Shown: piece after piece, positions 31,214 to 33,324 of the stretch
How the letters are laid out: the number at the start of each line of letters is the position of its first letter
Numbering within the stretch: position 1 is the stretch's first letter
Source of the DNA: Thiobacillus sp. 65-1402
GTDB taxonomy: Bacteria > Pseudomonadota > Gammaproteobacteria > Burkholderiales > Thiobacillaceae
DNA: 33,324 nucleotides
Assembly (NCBI RefSeq): GCF_001897685.1
Contig: NZ_MKUG01000012.1
Location: 1-33,324, forward strand
Direction: 5' to 3'
Translations under genes and position numbers: made by a program
Notes under the pieces: generated by a model
Database searches by the model: none
What the model was told of the DNA's origin: nothing
The model's input: the letters and a program-made list of their open reading frames with translations, nothing else

Positions 31214-31231
31214 TCCCGGCGCACCCGCCCC

Positions 31232-31978
31232 CTAATCCAGCGGCGTATCGACATAGGCCCTGCCTCCCGGACAGCCGGAGTTGTAATGCTTGTGCCCCGC
31301 CCGGGCAAAGGCCAGCGGGCGCCCGGGCTCGCCGCTGGCCGGATTGCGCTCGAAATAGACGCGCACCTCGCGCAGCATCGGGCGGCGCTTGGCGGGCGTT
31401 GGCGTGCGCGGGGTGCGGCAATCGAAAGTGACGGCGTCCTTCAGCGCCGGATCGGCCCTGGCCAGCGACTCGCGCAAATCCGCCAGGCTGATTTCACGGC
31501 CCATGTGGCGTGCGATTTCGCCGCCGATCGCCCGATTGACGCGCTCGGTCAGCGCAGCCGAGGCAGCGAAATAGTCCGCCTCGCGCAGCCCCGAGCAGCT
31601 GCCGTGCTTGGCCCACTGGTAGCGCTCCAGGCAATCCGCCGTCGCCGGCATCGCCCGCCCCAGCCGCGCACGCGTTTCCGCCGGCAGCCGCACTGCCGGC
31701 AGCCGGCAAAACGGGCCCGCCGCCGCCCCGCCGCAATACACCGGATGAGCGCGGCTGACGCGGTTCGGCCACAGCCCGTGCAGCGTCAGCGGCATCGCCC
31801 TGAAGCCGTCCCCCGACAGGACGCGGCATTGCGCAAACCGTTGCTTGCGCTGCGGCTCGTCCTCGCAAAACGCGGGGGCCACGCTCAAGGCCAGCAGGTA
31901 ATAGTCGAAACGCGCAGGCTCGGCGCAGCTTGCCAGCGGCAGCAACGCCAGCGCGCCGGCCATCCATTTCCATTGCAT
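31232..31978 (-). CDS. RNase T2 family ribonuclease, probable lipoprotein
   Basis: T2 RNases cleave RNA with little base specificity through a 2',3'-cyclic phosphate, in the periplasm or outside the cell. The 248-residue protein shows CAS-1 as LTLHGLWPN (His67) and CAS-2 as YQWAKHGSC (Lys124, His125). The Glu that normally precedes the Trp in CAS-2 (EWxKHG) is Gln121 here, which could lower activity. The export signal ends in LASC, a lipobox, so the protein may be lipid-anchored. GGGAG precedes the ATG at 31978. It is divergent from ilvE and convergent with the brxF chimera (18 nt between stops). Confidence 0.88.
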   Translation of the reverse strand: MQWKWMAGALALLPLASCAEPARFDYYLLALSVAPAFCEDEPQRKQRFAQCRVLSGDGFRAMPLTLHGLWPNRVSRAHPVYCGGAAAGPFCRLPAVRLPAETRARLGRAMPATADCLERYQWAKHGSCSGLREADYFAASAALTERVNRAIGGEIARHMGREISLADLRESLARADPALKDAVTFDCRTPRTPTPAKRRPMLREVRVYFERNPASGEPGRPLAFARAGHKHYNSGCPGGRAYVDTPLD

Positions 31979-32042
31979 GTCAGTCTCCCAGGATGGCCGC
32001 ATCGTGCCATAAGAGCGGGGCCTCGCAGCGCCCGGAATCCGG

Positions 32043-32048
32043 TAAAAT
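32043..32048 (+). promoter_or_regulatory. possible -10 element for ilvE
   Basis: TAAAAT lies 35 nt upstream of the ilvE start in the ~100-nt space between divergent RNase T2 and ilvE genes. No matching -35 is visible at 16-18 nt, so the call rests on the -10 alone. Confidence 0.3.
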
Positions 32049-32082
32049 CCAGACTTTCCATTTGTTCAAGAAAGTCACCACC

Positions 32083-33003
32083 ATGTCCATGGCCGACCGC
32101 GACGGCGTCATCTGGTACGACGGCAAACTCGTCCCCTGGCGCGACGCCACCACCCACGTCCTCACCCACACCCTGCACTACGGCATGGGCGTCTTCGAGG
32201 GCGTGCGCGCTTACAAGGCCGAGCAGGGCACGGCGATTTTCCGCCTGCAGGAACACACCGACCGGCTGTTCCGCTCCGCCCACATCCTCGGCATGAAGCT
32301 GCCGTTCGACAAGGCGACGGTTTCCGAAGCGCAGCGCACCGTGGTGCGCGAGAACAAGCTCGAATCCGGCTACCTGCGCCCGATGGCGTTCTTCGGCTCG
32401 GAGGCGATGGGCATCTCGGCGAAGAACCTGTCGGTGCACGTCATCGTCGCCGCCTGGCCGTGGGGCGCGTATCTGGGCCAGGAGGCGCTGGAACGCGGCA
32501 TCCGCGTGAAGACCAGTTCGTTCTCGCGCCACCACGTCAACATCACCATGTGCAAGGCCAAGGCCAACGGCAACTACATGAACTCCATCCTCGCCCACAA
32601 GGAAGCCGAGACGGACGGCTACGACGAGGCGCTGCTGCTGGACGTCGACGGCTTCGTCGCCGAAGGCTCGGGCGAGAACTTCTTCATGATCCGCAACGGC
32701 AAGCTCTACACGCCGGATCTCACCGCCGCACTGGAAGGGATCACCCGCGACACCATCATTCAGCTGGCCGGCGAAATCGGCCTGCCGGTGATCGAGAAAC
32801 GCATCACCCGCGACGAGGTCTACACCGCGGACGAAGCCTTCTTTACCGGCACCGCCGCCGAGGTCACGCCGATCCGCGAGCTCGACAACCGCGCCATCGG
32901 CGAAGGCACGCGCGGCCCCATCACCGCGAAACTGCAGGCGATGTATTTCGACTGCGTGCATGGCCGCGCCGCAGCCCACACCGGCTGGCTCACCGCGGTC
33001 TGA
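32083..33003 (+). CDS. ilvE: branched-chain amino acid aminotransferase
   Basis: A PLP-dependent class IV transaminase catalysing the last step of valine, leucine and isoleucine synthesis and the first of their breakdown. The 306-residue length is normal. It starts MSMADRDGVIWYDGKLVPWR; the conserved LHYGMGVFEGVRAY follows. The PLP lysine is Lys160 in KAKANGNYMNS, and EGSGENFFM and the phosphate-binding FFTGTAAEVTPI are present. It lies 12 nt upstream of the zinc-finger gene, a pairing frequent in betaproteobacteria. Confidence 0.97.
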   Translation: MSMADRDGVIWYDGKLVPWRDATTHVLTHTLHYGMGVFEGVRAYKAEQGTAIFRLQEHTDRLFRSAHILGMKLPFDKATVSEAQRTVVRENKLESGYLRPMAFFGSEAMGISAKNLSVHVIVAAWPWGAYLGQEALERGIRVKTSSFSRHHVNITMCKAKANGNYMNSILAHKEAETDGYDEALLLDVDGFVAEGSGENFFMIRNGKLYTPDLTAALEGITRDTIIQLAGEIGLPVIEKRITRDEVYTADEAFFTGTAAEVTPIRELDNRAIGEGTRGPITAKLQAMYFDCVHGRAAAHTGWLTAV

Positions 33004-33015
33004 AGCGAGATCGGC

Positions 33016-33219
33016 ATGAGCGAGCGGCACGACAATACCCAGCGCGTCATCGAAGTCACCGAAACCGACCTGCCCCTGCACTGTCCGATGCCGCAGCACG
33101 TCGACTGGAATGCCCACCCGCGCGTCTACCTGCCGATCGAATCGCGCGGCGATGCGCTCTGCCCCTACTGCGGCACGCTTTATCGCCTGAAAGGCAGGCC
33201 CAGCGGCGGCCATCGCTAG
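33016..33219 (+). CDS. CHCC-type zinc-finger domain protein
   Basis: A 67-residue protein with the zf-CHCC pattern, also found in the mitochondrial complex I subunit NDUFS6: Cys23 (LHCPMP), His34 (NAHPRVYLPIE), Cys49 and Cys52 (LCPYCGTLYRL). It probably binds one zinc ion; its role in bacteria is not established. It is expressed with ilvE by position. In many betaproteobacteria a heptosyltransferase gene (waaF) follows. The remaining ~100 nt of the window show no clear start of one, only a possible hairpin GGCGTCG/CGACGCC at 33241-33265. Confidence 0.9.
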   Translation: MSERHDNTQRVIEVTETDLPLHCPMPQHVDWNAHPRVYLPIESRGDALCPYCGTLYRLKGRPSGGHR

Positions 33220-33324
33220 ACACACTGCCTGCCGCGTGCGGGCGTCGTGCCGGATACTCGACGCCGCCTTCCTGGCGACGCAGTCGAAATCTCAACGTTG
33301 TCGGCGGCCAAATACCCGGCGAAT

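Noticed and set aside
30700-31260. Insertion sequence or att site at the right border of the island
   Set aside because: No transposase fragment, terminal inverted repeats or copy of the tRNA-Gly 3' end is visible around the brxF junction.
31885-33225. 446-codon minus-strand open frame
   Set aside because: Antisense to ilvE and the zinc-finger gene; repetitive Asp/Val/Gly/Arg composition typical of a shadow frame.

Overview
The window is a piece of a GC-rich proteobacterial chromosome, most likely a betaproteobacterium of the Rhodocyclales type. The evidence is the thiS-thiG-trmB cluster on the left, the ilvE plus CHCC zinc-finger pair on the right, and the codon bias; the taxonomic call is inference. 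Between these flanks lies a ~29 kb genomic island at the 3' end of a tRNA-Gly(CCC) gene. It has the architecture of the ICEclc/PAGI-2/GI-type T4SS family of integrative conjugative elements (ICEs).

Layout. 1-1466: housekeeping flank (trmB start, thiG, thiS, tRNA-Gly with the attachment site at its 3' end). 1467-4638: integration and control module (repeat-rich arm region, large tyrosine recombinase with an extra C-terminal region, LysR effector-domain protein without its HTH, divergent XRE regulator). 4665-6721: MOBH relaxase (TraI) and a repeat-rich spacer that could hold oriT. 6722-8393: AbiE toxin-antitoxin pair inserted in the transfer module. 8617-13686: DUF3742, TraG-N, TIGR03755, TIGR03756 and TIGR03757 transfer genes. 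13830-17934: a three-gene cargo cassette (MerR-like HTH, 987-aa N6-adenine methylase, PD-(D/E)XK-type nuclease) wedged between transfer genes. 18125-27313: rest of the mating apparatus (RadC-like, Dsb-like, VirB4/TraC ATPase, lipoprotein, TraB-, TraK- and TraE-like proteins, small membrane proteins, RAQPRD protein). 27443-29297: two-gene CBASS (CD-NTase plus patatin phospholipase CapV). 29596-31213: divergent WYL regulator (BrxR/CapW family) followed by a chimera of the N-terminal third of BREX protein BrxF and an unrelated ~150-residue tail. 31232-33219: chromosomal flank (RNase T2, ilvE, zinc-finger protein).

How it fits together. The island is a defence island carried on a transfer backbone: AbiE, a probable modification/restriction cassette, CBASS and a BREX remnant all sit in or next to transfer genes. 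The element looks defective. The genes that normally follow the RAQPRD gene (TraD coupling protein, TIGR03747, lytic transglycosylase, partition/ssb block) are absent, no second copy of the tRNA 3' end is seen, and the right end runs out inside brxF. A simple reading is that a deletion removed the right part of the ICE plus attR and fused brxF in frame to a neighbouring gene, leaving CBASS and the cassette stranded in the chromosome.

The most interesting candidates are the MerR/methylase/ECK-nuclease operon (14-18 kb), whose exact three-gene combination I do not recognise as a named system, and the WYL regulator between CBASS and BREX.
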